Below are positions 11,309 to 21,581 of a DNA stretch of 64,000 nt, piece after piece; position 1 is the stretch's first letter, and each line of letters begins with the position of its first letter. The notes under the pieces were generated by a model. That model did no database searches. It had not been told where the DNA came from and saw nothing but the letters and a program-made list of their open reading frames with translations. A program made the position numbers and the translations under genes. The stretch is from Cylindrodendrum hubeiense. Its lineage: Eukaryota; Ascomycota; Sordariomycetes; Hypocreales; Nectriaceae. The DNA is taken from assembly GCA_014621425.1 (NCBI GenBank), contig JAANBB010000100.1:42900-106899 (forward strand), read 5' to 3'.

Positions 11309-12775
11309 ATGTCTCGGTGCGTCGCCAGAAATGCTGACTCAGAAAAGGACGACGGCATCAACGATAACGACTCGGCCCTGGGATTAGACTCGTAGGCATG
11401 ACCCCAAAAGTCCGGAGAATTACCAGCGTGGCTGACTAGTTCATCAGATGGGACGAAGATGATACCAAGTCATTGTCGTCGTCTGTCTTGAAGTATACGT
11501 GGGAGAATGGACGTCGATACCACGCCTACCGCGATGGCGCATATTGGTGAGCTTCTTATCCTGCGCCTGGAATCCCTGGAATGCGACTGAACATAGAATC
11601 AGGGGCCCCAACGACGAGCGACAATTAGACACAGAAGATTTCATGTAAGATCCTTTTACAACGACGATCCTGTTGCACTCGACTCATCCGTGGCTAGGCA
11701 CTCCATGTTCCTGACGATCCTCGATGGTCGGTTATACATAGCACCAATTTCAAAAAGTCCACAGGTAAGTCTTTCAAACCATGAAGTTATATCGGGCGAG
11801 CTAATTGAGTTCATAGAAAGTACTGGATGTCGGCTGCGGCACGGGAATTTGGACCATGTAAGCCCTCTCGCTCGTCATGACGCTCTCCTGAAAGCTAACC
11901 TGATTTAGAGAATTTGCTCAGCAACATGAGTCGGCAGAGGTCATCGGCGTCGATTTATCTCCCGTGCAACCAAGTATGGTATGGCGACCTTGCATTACCC
12001 GATTCGCACTGAGCCGTCTGCTTACTCTGTCTTACAGGTGCCCCCGAATGTAAGATTCGAAGTCGACGATGTCAGCCTCGACTGGACATTCCCCAAGGAT
12101 CATTTCGACTTTGTTCACATCCGCATGCTCACGGGCTCCATCCCCTCATGGCCCGATTTTCACAAAAAGGTTCTGAGCCACCTCTCCCCTGGCGGCTGGG
12201 TCGAGCAAGTTGAGCTCGGCATGACGACCAAGTCTGATGACGGCACCGTTACACCCGATATGCCCTTTGCCAAGTGGGAGCATGTATTCACTATTGCTGG
12301 TGAGCAGATGGGGAAGACTTTCCTCGCGTCCGATCTCGCCGCCGATTCCATGCGCGAGGCTGGGTTCCAAAACGTCAACGAAATGCGACTGAAGCTACCT
12401 ATTGGTCGTTGGCCTAGGCACGAGACACTGAAGATTTGGGGAACGTGGTGCCGTGCGTTTCTGGCAGATGGTCTGGAGGGCTTTGGTCTAAGGATGATGA
12501 CAGGCGTCCTTGGTGTGAGTAAAAACCATGCCTTGACAGTACTAACTTTGAGAAATATTGGAGCTAACGAATTGAAGTGGACTTATGAAGAGACGCAAGC
12601 CTTCTTAGCTGACATGAAGAGACATCTAATGGATCCTAAGATTCATGGATATGTAGAAATGTAAGTCCTCCCTGCACGCACTACAATGTCTAATGCAGAT
12701 GTCATTTTCTTGATGCTTACCAGTTTTAGGGTTGTTGCATACGGGCAGAAACCCTCAGGAAAGACACAGGCTTGA
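11309..12775 (+). CDS. LaeA-like SAM-dependent methyltransferase
   Basis: Nine short exons (11309-11391, 11448-11546, 11603-11644, 11698-11764, 11817-11857, 11909-11978, 12038-12514, 12578-12660, 12730-12775) encode 335 residues with consistent phases. Landmarks follow the fungal UMTA/LaeA-like family in order: DSALGLDS, YTWENGRRYHAYRDG, GPNDERQLD, the SAM-binding motif VLDVGCGTGIW (about residues 99-109), VIGVDLSPVQPS, PPNVRFEVDD, the post-II motif HLSPGGWVEQVE, and a C-terminal VAYGQKP. Such proteins methylate metabolites or proteins, and LaeA itself regulates secondary metabolism; this one's substrate cannot be told. The start is uncertain (see the upstream MAQPNP peptide), and the last acceptor could be the CAG six bases earlier, adding two residues. 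It converges on the permease gene. Confidence 0.85.
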
Positions 12776-13239
12776 AGGGAATGAATCGATCATAATTGAA
12801 ATGCTCGGAATGTATATGAACAAAAGCTTTCGATTCTGCGCCTTATGCGCTACTTGCTATTTTTCTGGACCGTGCCGAAACAGGCACATACGAGATAGGT
12901 TTTAGTTTGCATGATTTAGATGATGAATTACGAACTTTTGTTGACAAAGACTGCGGGTTCGCAACTTGAATATTATGCATTTTAGGTGAAAGTCAACGTT
13001 GCTAGTCCTTCTATATCCTCGATGTAGTTGTGAACTAGTGGAATATCTAATTGTCTAGGAGGAGGCTAAAGAACAGCGATTTGATGTCGCCGAAGCCACT
13101 GATTTTATTAAGACAATCTTGTCGTGGATTTATGTGAGACGAGTAATTATTATGCTAAGCTCCGCTCCTTATTCACTTGCCTCCACTCTAATAGGTTATT
13201 GATTGCGAGCTGCCAAACACTCATGCATAAACCTATGGC
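12776..13239. other. Convergent 3' intergenic region
   Basis: AT-richer 464 bp between the stops of two convergent genes. It probably holds both polyadenylation regions. One isolated CAACGTTG palindrome occurs near 12,990; no gene is seen. Confidence 0.5.
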
Positions 13240-15466
13240 TTATTTGGCTTGGCCCTTGCTTGAGTCTGTGTCTTCAGCCTTACCGCCGAGGTTGGTTTCC
13301 TGAACTGTGGAGACTAATTGCCGCCCCGAGTGGTCGTGAGAGATATCCCATGCCTCCAGCTCCGCAACTGGCACCTTGATAAGAGTTTGACTCTGTGCGC
13401 CGTCCTCGAACTCAAGGATTTCTTGCCGGAACTCATAACCACCCAACTTGGGGATGAGGACTGTCCAGACCCAGTGATAGATGACACAACCAACCAAGCT
13501 AATAATTGGAGTCAGTAACGCTCAAATGTTCAGGAGAGGGGAGAAACTTACATTCCCAAGCCAGTAGCGGCATAAGTCGCGTACCAGAAGCTTACATCGC
13601 CAGAGTAAGGACCACCATCCGGCGGGTACCATGGCATAACAAGAAGATATACGTTCTTGATGATGTTAAAAACCAGAACCCAGTCCCAAGCTCTGAAGGT
13701 AGGAGCAGGGAGACCGAGACGCTTGCGGCGGCGGCGGACAATGATCAGACCGACAGCCATGATGAAGTCGAAGAAAGCAGCAGGGAAAATCTTCAAATCC
13801 GTGACTGTGAATCTGCATCAGTATTCATTCAGATAAAAGTTAATACACAGAACTTACTAAAGTTGAACGCATCGCCAGCAGGAGGGGCAAGAATCATGAT
13901 GATTGTGATCAGCCACTTTGCAAAATAAGGACCAAGAGCGGTTCCAAATGGTCGTGTAGATGCCCAGAATCGAGGCCAAGGAAGCACGCCTTGTCTATTA
14001 CACAGAGGATTTAGTAAATATTCAATTAGAGGGCTCAGATATGAGTCAACTGACCTTCCACATTCTCGAATGATGCGGGATGTCCCCAGAAGGACTGCAA
14101 TCAAATTTCCAAGGGCGCTGAATGCGATGAGCACGTTAAGACCACGAGACGCGCGGCTTGACCCAAACACGTTGTTGAAAAAAAGAGTTGCCGTAATCTG
14201 GCTGGCCTCCATGATGTCGGCTTTGGGGACTTTATGTTGCATTTTGGTTAGCCACCTTCAATCTAGGTATAATGGAACTTAAAGGACTCACTAGCAGAGT
14301 AATAAGCGACAATTGTCAAGATGTAAAGCACTGTTACTGATAAGAGGGCAATGAGGCCGTTCTTACGAATTGACTTGACAGGACTCTGTGGGGTTATGTA
14401 TCAGCAAGCGCTTTTCAACAACGGGTGCGTCCAGTATTCACCTTGACTTCATTCACAACATTAAAGGCATTCTCATAACCAGCATATGAGAAGATGATTT
14501 TGTAAAGGGCGTTTGTGAGTCCATATGGAGTCGCTTTTCCTTCAAATGAGTTCTGGAAGTTCGCCTTTGGGTTCTCAATTGAGGTGTGACCTCCAAGGAC
14601 CGCAAAACCGGTGAAGGTGATGAAGAGGAGCGTCAGGACCTTGACAACTCCAATGCTGTTGGAGAACCAATACGCGTACTTGGTATTAAGAGCAACAACT
14701 GATAATCATTAGAATAATCTGGACGGATAATTGCTTATAGTGTGGACACTTACGAAGCACAGCCAGGGTATAGCCAGCAATAGCCACACCCTTCAATTCC
14801 CACGCTGTGGGATCATGAGTTCCAATAGCAAAAAGGTATTGCGCGAAGACTTTTATTGGTTAGCTGATTCACAAGTCACAATGTACATTTATCGCTTACC
14901 AATGGCGTTACCACTGCTGAAGGTAAGGACGACGGCCTGGAACGCGAATGCAGTCGGGAATAGCCACTTGGGCCGAGGAAATGCTTGTTCCAGGTAGACA
15001 ACCTCGGATCCAGACCGGTTAGGGAAGTATGATGCGAATTCCAGATAAACAGAGAAGGCCGTGATTGAGGTGAAGAACCCAAGAGCCCAGTAGATTAGAC
15101 TCAGCCCAATGCTACCCGTTCCGTTTAAAATACTCGATGCTGTTCGGTGTTAATAATCAAGCATTTTCACAAATAACCTCTAAATTTGCACTTACGGGTT
15201 GAAAAGATACCGGTGCCAATCATCTTGCTAATGTTTAGGAAGATAATGGTGATAGGGCCGACGGAGTAGCCGAGCGGCGAGTCAACCTCCACCGGGGCGC
15301 CGATTGCGTCTTGGTACGAGGCTTCAGAGTCATTTCCCGCCTTTTTCACCACATAGTGAGCACTGCCATCTGAAAACTCTCCATCGTTGCTGTCTTGTAC
15401 CCCTCGCGCCTCTGATTCGGGAATGTCGCCTTGCCGGTTGCTGAACGGCCGGCGCCAGAACGACAT
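13240..15466 (-). CDS. Mup1-type amino-acid permease
   Basis: Nine exons on the minus strand (15466-15196, 15139-14900, 14849-14754, 14698-14442, 14385-14292, 14229-14055, 13994-13858, 13804-13552, 13498-13240) give 593 residues with all phases closed. After a 70-residue acidic cytosolic N-terminus comes SPLGYSVGPITIIFLNISKM, which reads on into IGTGIFSTP, the APC-superfamily TM1 motif in the form used by high-affinity methionine permeases of the Mup1 type. Later segments include SYAGYENAFNVVNEVK, PKADIMEASQITATLFF and WPRFWASTRPFGTALGPY. About 12 hydrophobic spans are expected. The role is plasma-membrane uptake of an amino acid, perhaps methionine or another sulfur amino acid (family inference). 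A sulfur link would fit the nearby TauD-type dioxygenase. Confidence 0.9.
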
Positions 15467-16517
15467 GGTAGCTTCTCTGCGTGCAGTTCAACGCGACCTT
15501 GACTGAGAGTATTTGATTGGTAAAACAGGATGCGCTGAAATAGGAAAATTACAAGAAGAGCTTACGAGGACCTTGAAAGTATATACGATTCCCCGCGTTG
15601 CAACGCTTGAGACACGGACCGTCCACCCCACCGCTTGATGGTGGGACAGAGAGATAGAATGTCTTACACAATACGCCGAGGGATCCCTGTTGGAAAAAAT
15701 CATCTAATCGTGTCCCAGTTTTGACATGAATGGGACCACTCTTGCTCCATTGTAACACGATCACTGCCCAGACAAACCCCGAGCGGGATCCCAAGACGGT
15801 GGGATGGGCAAGGAACCAACGCTGAACTCGGCGATTTCTTGATCCAAGGTACTGATAACGCAATCCGGAGATCCTCTATAAAAGGTAGCAGCTGCCTAAT
15901 TAGAACTAAGTGGCAGGGATCGTCGGAAAATGCGACGTTAGAGACTGGCTTGAGTGAGACTGTTCTGAACCCCTTCAAGCACAGACAACATAGCTGACGA
16001 CGCCAATTGGGAGAGGACAATATATTTTACGTTTGCTTACGGCGTCTGGACCTATAATTTGCTCTCTGAAGGGCACTAGACTCGAACGTGGTAAAGCTTT
16101 GAGGAAGTCCCGGGGATTAGGTTATTTGAGTCGAGATGTCGTCATAATCCTATCGTTGATGTGATCGGATCTGCCGACCGGGGAGCCAGCCGACCCATGT
16201 CGGCGGCCCGGCGAAATGTCTAAGGAATGAACGCCGCTCCGATATGGGGTTCCTTAAGCCAATTGGTGTCAAGGTTGTTATTGTGGATGGATCTACTCCG
16301 TACATTGGTCACAGATACCTGGGGTGGTAGTGCCGTGGGGGCTGCCGAGTTTACTTCGTAGCGACGCCGTTCACAAATCATGGTCACAGTAGGAAACATA
16401 GGTCCCACTTGATCGAATTCTGTTCAGACGAAATACGTAGGCCCAATATTCATGCATACGGGATATGTAACATAGAGCGGGCTCCTTTTCCCCATTCGGC
16501 GGCAATTCTGTCAAACA
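15467..16517. other. Permease promoter and intergenic region
   Basis: About 1 kb upstream of the permease and downstream of the SDR gene. Frames at 15549-15863 and 15700-16020 (minus) overlap each other and have no recognisable content. It contains the inverted repeat annotated at 16189-16204. Confidence 0.5.
16189..16204. promoter_or_regulatory. CCG-N8-CGG inverted repeat, possible Zn2Cys6 site
   Basis: A perfect 6 bp inverted repeat with 4 bp spacer (gccgacccatgtcggc) reads as CCG-N8-CGG. Gal4-family Zn2Cys6 factors bind CGG triplets in such pairs with factor-specific spacing. It lies about 720 bp upstream of the permease ATG, in a run of further CGG/CCG triplets (16169-16216). Such pairs also arise by chance in GC-rich DNA. 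Confidence 0.3.
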
Positions 16518-17396
16518 TCATACCAACAAGCCCATGGTGAACTTGGTTTTATCCGCTGCAATCTCGTCCTTAATCGCCTTGAGTTCATTGACATCCCATG
16601 CCGCCCAGACAAACCTGCCATTGAGGAACTTGGCTTCCTCACTAGCAGCCCAAACAGCGAAATCGCCAGACAGAGCAACATCGTCATAGACGAGCCCAAA
16701 CTTCTCAACCGAGGCACTGATCTTCCCCGACAGACCAGTTCCGCCAATGAGGCCAGGGTGGAAGTGGATAACGGTCAGGCTGGGATTTTCTTCGTGGTAG
16801 TACTCGAATAGCTTGTAGGCTGCAAGCTTGGAGGCCCGGTAACTGGAGTAGCCTTCCAAGAAAGGGAGATGGATCACCGAACTAGAGTTGTGGATGACGG
16901 TCGCCCGCTCAGCAGCGAATGGATGAAACGCTTGAAGGAGATTGAAATTTCCCCGGACTGTGATGTCGAAGCCTTGCCACCAATCCTCCGGATCCGAGTC
17001 GGCGATGGTGTTCAATGAAGACAGGTACCCAGCGTTGGCGATGAGAATGTCGATCTTGCCGTGAATAGACGTGGCGAAGGACTGCACTGCGGAAGACGTG
17101 GCCTTGGCGTCGGTAACATCGACTACATAGGTCCAAACAGTAGTTCCAGGACTTAGAACCTCGATTTCGTTCTTTTTCTCCAGCAGAGATTTCTCTGTTC
17201 TTCCTAATAAGGCCAGATTGGTGATGCCGGATTGTGCGAAGGACTGGGCGATGGCCGCGCCTATACCGGAACCACCACCAGTAATCAGGGCATTTTTTCC
17301 CTTAGTTGACAGCTCTGGACGCTTTGGAGAGATGGCTGGATAACTGGTTTGATGAAGGGTTTTGATCTCGGTCTTGATCTCGTTCTTGAACGACAT
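16518..17396 (-). CDS. Short-chain dehydrogenase/reductase
   Basis: Single exon of 292 residues from the second ATG (MSFKNEIKTE); an in-frame ATG 39 bases upstream would add 13 basic residues and cannot be excluded. Classical SDR signatures are all present: the NAD(P)-binding TGGGSGIG (39-46), NAG (121-123), the structural Asn (150), the catalytic Ser cluster (171-173) and YRASK (Tyr186, Lys190). HPGLIGGTG follows the active site as expected. A soluble NAD(P)-dependent oxidoreductase of unknown substrate. It is transcribed divergently from the bZIP gene with 522 bp between start codons, and that promoter carries palindromes likely bound by a bZIP protein. Confidence 0.9.
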   Translation of the reverse strand: MSFKNEIKTEIKTLHQTSYPAISPKRPELSTKGKNALITGGGSGIGAAIAQSFAQSGITNLALLGRTEKSLLEKKNEIEVLSPGTTVWTYVVDVTDAKATSSAVQSFATSIHGKIDILIANAGYLSSLNTIADSDPEDWWQGFDITVRGNFNLLQAFHPFAAERATVIHNSSSVIHLPFLEGYSSYRASKLAAYKLFEYYHEENPSLTVIHFHPGLIGGTGLSGKISASVEKFGLVYDDVALSGDFAVWAASEEAKFLNGRFVWAAWDVNELKAIKDEIAADKTKFTMGLLV

Positions 17397-17674
17397 TTTC
17401 TTTTTGATGCGTGGCGAATTGTTAAAAGGGTACAATTGGTACTCCTGGCCTGATTTTCCTTGAGTAAATCCGATGAGAGACTACTTGGGCCTCTTATATG
17501 ATATCTTGAAGTTATTGTTTGATTGGACTGGGTTTATCTGAGTTGAGATGCTTAGAAATCTTGATCTTTACTCCTAACAGCAACGGGATTCCATTTTCAG
17601 TTACCCGGATAATAACATTCAGAATCCATTTTCTCTTGTACGATTATCTAACCTCTGGCGCTTTGAATCTTCCC

Positions 17675-17883
17675 TAACGTTATCTCGGCGACTTCTTGTC
17701 CTGATCTTGCTGTTTTCATAGCCTTTAGATGAATAAGCACTGCACTATGTGGGGCCTGGCCGTGGAATTATTAATCACAGCTCGAGACGTAACGTTATCG
17801 CGCTAGTGCTTCTATAACGTTATTCAGCACATCTGCCCTTTTCAACGTTGAATTCCCCTCGCTGTCGAGCAGAATAACGTTAT
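17675..17883. promoter_or_regulatory. Array of five AACGTT-core palindromes in the SDR/bZIP promoter
   Basis: Four copies of TAACGTTA (17675-17682, 17790-17797, 17815-17822, 17875-17882), two of them extended to the 10-bp palindrome ATAACGTTAT, plus TTCAACGTTGAA at 17841-17852. All have an ACGT centre, the half-site arrangement read by bZIP dimers. Centre-to-centre spacings are 115, 25, 28 and 32 bp, and the last ends 36 bp before the bZIP ATG. The simplest reading is autoregulation of the bZIP gene and possible co-control of the SDR gene (inference). Confidence 0.65.
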
Positions 17884-17918
17884 TTGTTTGTCATTTCTCC
17901 TTTAAGACCGATTAAAGA

Positions 17919-19089
17919 ATGCCGCCTCCAACCGGACATCGCGACGGAGATGCCGTTCAAGCCGTGAGTACCCCTGCACCAGTAGGCACCGACTGTTGGA
18001 CTCTATCCGGAGTCCAATAATAGTTGCAGTCAAGTCACCATCCAACCGTGTTCGCTAAAATTTATCGTCTAGTCGAAACGGGAGCGTGGCAGGGTGGCAC
18101 AGCGTGAATATCGGAAGCGACATGCCTCTAGGTTCCAGAACCTGCAGGAGGAGAATCAGAGGCTGAAAAATGCTATCCAGAAAATCAGCCAGGTCGCCTC
18201 AAGCACCGAGCGTCGAGGGCAGGATCTCGAAGATGCCATCTCAGAAGCAGTTTCAATTGCTGGTATTCAAGTCAACGATCAAAGCCCGGCGGAAGAAACC
18301 TCCTCTTCTCAAGATAGCGAGTTGGTTTCACTGGTTGATCCGCCCCCGATACGCGAGATTTTGTCAGAGCAACGAACGTCCACAAATCAATCTGAAACCG
18401 AGTCGGAATCTCTCTCCCAGGGTTCTCAGTCATCTTTAACGCTAGATCGACAAATCTGGCTTGATACAGACCGCCTGGTACGAATATATGACGCCCCATC
18501 GGATGTGCTTCCATTCCTTGGGGACGGACTGTTCACCATCGCTGGGTGTCTTTACTGGGCGTGCACTTATTATGCCATCACTCTCTGGAAGAAGATGAAA
18601 AACATTGAAGAGCCAGAACTTTCAGATCAAAGTCGATTTGACCGCATGTTCAACCACTCAAAGCATCTCGTCGACCGTGACTTCTTGATGTCCATTGCGC
18701 AGGCAAGGTTGGATTTCCGAAAGAAGGGATACATTGATCGAATACACCTGGAAGAATATCATGCCGAAAATGAGGCCATGGGGGAAGTGCATACTCTACT
18801 TCAACAGGAGTATGCAGATAAGAACGAGACCCTTCAATGGTGGAGGAAGCCTCAGGAGGTGGAGACCTATATCAAGCAGCATTTGACAGCAGATGAGCTT
18901 GTTGAGCTGCAGCAAATTTTGCAAGGTCGAGGCTCTGCAAGATCCCTACGAGCGTTTGCATCCCTTTTTGAGACCCTGGCTGAGACTTTTGTCTGTTTTG
19001 GGGACGGACCGCGATGGAATCTCGTCCACATTTCAATGACACTTGGGGCCTGGTTAGGGAATAGAAACAAATGGTGGGGGACATCTTAA
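17919..19089 (+). CDS. bZIP transcription factor
   Basis: Two exons (17919-17963, 18073-19089), 353 residues, phase-0 junction. The splice joins MPPPTGHRDGDAVQA to SKRERGRVAQREYRKRHASR, giving a fungal bZIP basic region (AQREYRKR) followed by heptad-spaced residues (LQEENQRLKNAIQKI) that start the zipper at about residues 16-60. Then come an acidic Ser/Thr-rich segment and a helical C-terminal half with many Trp and Tyr, as in fungal bZIP regulators with a C-terminal domain of unknown function. A nuclear, dimeric DNA-binding protein. Its likely sites are the ACGT palindromes in its own promoter. The SDR and dioxygenase neighbours suggest a local pathway regulator. Confidence 0.87.
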
Positions 19090-19534
19090 TGTTGTGAATT
19101 ACCCTCTGTTCGGGATAGATGCATTAGCGAAGGCAAGATATTTACTCATTGCAAGCTTCCCCGTATCTTAAGTGCTTCGCAAATAGCCGTGTCGATCATG
19201 TCCAGGGCTGGCGTAGATCATTTCTAGCCTATAGATTTACTAGCGACAGTGGCTAGCCATGCAACGTGATCACAGCATGATGGGAGCACATGGCGACATC
19301 GACTACATCTGAGGCAACAAATGATATCCATTGTTTTACGTCTGCTGAGTAACAAATCTCCCAGAGCGATATGCATCCCACATTGCAACATTGCGGAGAA
19401 GAGGTATGGAGATCACATGTCCATCAATTATCAAAGGACAAAATACCATTTGCCGACGATCTTTCGGATCCTGAACCCTTTCTGTACGGCGAAACTCCCA
19501 TAACTCAAATCGCGACCTCTTCTCGACCGTCGCT
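19090..19534. other. Promoter region of the dioxygenase gene
   Basis: 445 bp between two plus-strand genes. I see no AACGTT palindromes here, unlike the SDR/bZIP promoter, so bZIP control of the dioxygenase is not supported by that motif. No gene seen. Confidence 0.5.
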
Positions 19535-20969
19535 ATGTCAGCCGCAGTAGTTCAGCCCCCAGTCCCGGTCGGGCCTGTCGGCCAGCCCGACATTGCCTAC
19601 ACCCCCAACTATGACTCTTATGTTGCTCGCGTAAAGCGACGCCAGGAGACAGAAACGCTCGACAGAACCTTACCAACTGGATTCCCCGAGAAACTCGTCT
19701 CAGATCTGGTCTGGGATGGCAGAGACTTGGCCAAGTCATATGACTGGGACTACTACTTGACTGAAGATGATCTCAAGGAACTTGACGAAGGCCTTCGGAG
19801 TTTTAAGGGTAAGATATGCCACCTTATCAAAAAGGTAGCGATTCTCAGCTGTTAATTACTTATAGCTCTCGATGTTCCCCTTGGCCAAATCAGCCAAGAG
19901 ACATTCGTGTTGCCGAAGCTCCATGATACCCTTCGCGCCATCTCCCGTGAAATCCACCAAGGCCATGGCTTCAAGGTTGTTCGTGGTGTGCCCGTAGACA
20001 AGTACACAAGAGAAGAGAACATCATTATATATGCTGGGCTGGCCTCTCATATTGCACCTGTCCGCGGTCGACAAGACCACCTTTGGCAAGGAAAACCTGC
20101 TGACGTCGTCATCTCCCACATCAAGGATATCAGCAGGGAAGTTGATGCCAGTAGAATCGGCGCCCCCGCATACACTGCTGAGAAGCAAGTATTCCACACT
20201 GACGCTGGCGATGTCATTGCTCTGTTTGCCCTCGGGGAAGCGGCTGAAGGGGGGCAGAGCTATCTCTCCAGCAGTTGGCATGTATACAATGAGCTGGCCG
20301 CCACAAGGCCTGACCTCGTCCGAACTCTGGCAGAGCCATGGGCATCCGATGAGTAAGTTATCTTAGAAATCAAAGTGGAATTTGGAGTATGATCTAACAT
20401 GATGCAACAGATTCGGCAGAGCGGGAAAGAGGTATACCCTGCGTCCATTGGTGCATCATCAGCCTGCCACGGCTAAGGCTCCCGAACGTCTCATTATCCA
20501 GTATGCACGTCGTCAATTCACGGGCTACTGGGGCCTCCCTCGATCTTCAGACATCCCTCCTATAACTGAAGCTCAAGCAGAGGCTCTGGATACGCTGCAC
20601 TTCCTAGCCGAGAAGTATGCGGCGTCATTGAACTTCCACAAGGGAGATATTCAATTCGTGAACAACCTAAGTATCTTCCACGCTCGCGGAGGGTTCAAAG
20701 ATTCATCAGAAAAACAGTATGTCGACGAAATAATGGATATGGAAACATAATATGCTGACTTTGTTCTCTTTCCTAGACGCCACCTCGTCCGCCTCTGGCT
20801 CCGAGACCCTGAGCTTGCCTGGGAGACGCCAGAGGTGCTACAACCGCGGTGGGACAATCTGTACGATGGAGTAACACCTGAGAGAACAGTTTTCCCCCTT
20901 CAACCAGCGATACGGAGCAGTAGTGACGCGTCTAGCGTTAAAGCTGCTCAAAGGTTCGGTAAAACTTAG
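19535..20969 (+). CDS. TauD/TfdA-family Fe(II)/2-oxoglutarate dioxygenase
   Basis: Four exons (19535-19808, 19866-20352, 20411-20716, 20777-20969), 419 residues, all junctions in frame. The family pattern is clear: GHGFKVVRGVPVD, the metal-binding FHTDAGD (His about 201, Asp about 203), GGQSYLSSSWHVYNEL, FHKGDIQFVNNLSIFHARGG, and the distal RHLVRLWLRDPE, which supplies the second metal His and the Arg that binds 2-oxoglutarate. Fungal members oxidise taurine, alkylsulfonates or related small acids, or act in secondary metabolism. The substrate cannot be read from sequence. With the nearby amino-acid permease, SDR and bZIP, a catabolic or sulfur-scavenging role is plausible. Confidence 0.9.
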
Positions 20970-21581
20970 GGTCTAGCAATGGTCTACGTTGTGAACTTGT
21001 TAGGCTTCGCTTTTCCTTATTTTCTTCAATGTAAAGCAATTGGTGGACTGTGTCTCACATAAATATTGAAGGTTATGGGAGGTGTGAAAATCGGCTATTT
21101 ATCTCTCAAATTAAGAGTATTCCTATTCGCACACTCTCAGGTTGCTGTTCGCACACATCCTCATACAGCCATTTCGAGAATTATCAACAATACTAGTATG
21201 ACATTTCACCAGGAGAAACCCAATAAGCCTAATCATTAGTATTTGTTTATCCTAATACTGCGTTATATATTGTTATTCATTAGGCTTGATTATAAATGTT
21301 TACTTTCAGGTCATGGATACAAGTGTATATAATTTAGTTAAGAATTAGGGGCTAAGCTTTGTATTTGTGTATGAATAGCAACCTCTATGTACCGATTGGA
21401 TGAGGGAACAAAAAACCGTTTGCCTAGTAACCGTGCAACGGATAAAAAAGAACCCCCAATCCCAATATTGCTCCACTACATCGTCTCAACTGCCCACCGA
21501 GCGTCCGATCACCTAGTGCAAGTGGCCTTAGATTTGTAGGTGATCGGGACCGTATTCCTCACCCACCCCACCTGATCATCC
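20970..21581. other. Convergent intergenic region
   Basis: 612 bp between the dioxygenase stop and the stop of the minus-strand C2H2 gene. AT-rich in 21,100-21,360 with no open frame of note; probably both 3' untranslated regions. Confidence 0.5.

Noticed and set aside
15549..16020. Two overlapping minus-strand frames upstream of the permease
   Set aside because: They overlap in different frames and look like promoter sequence read by chance.
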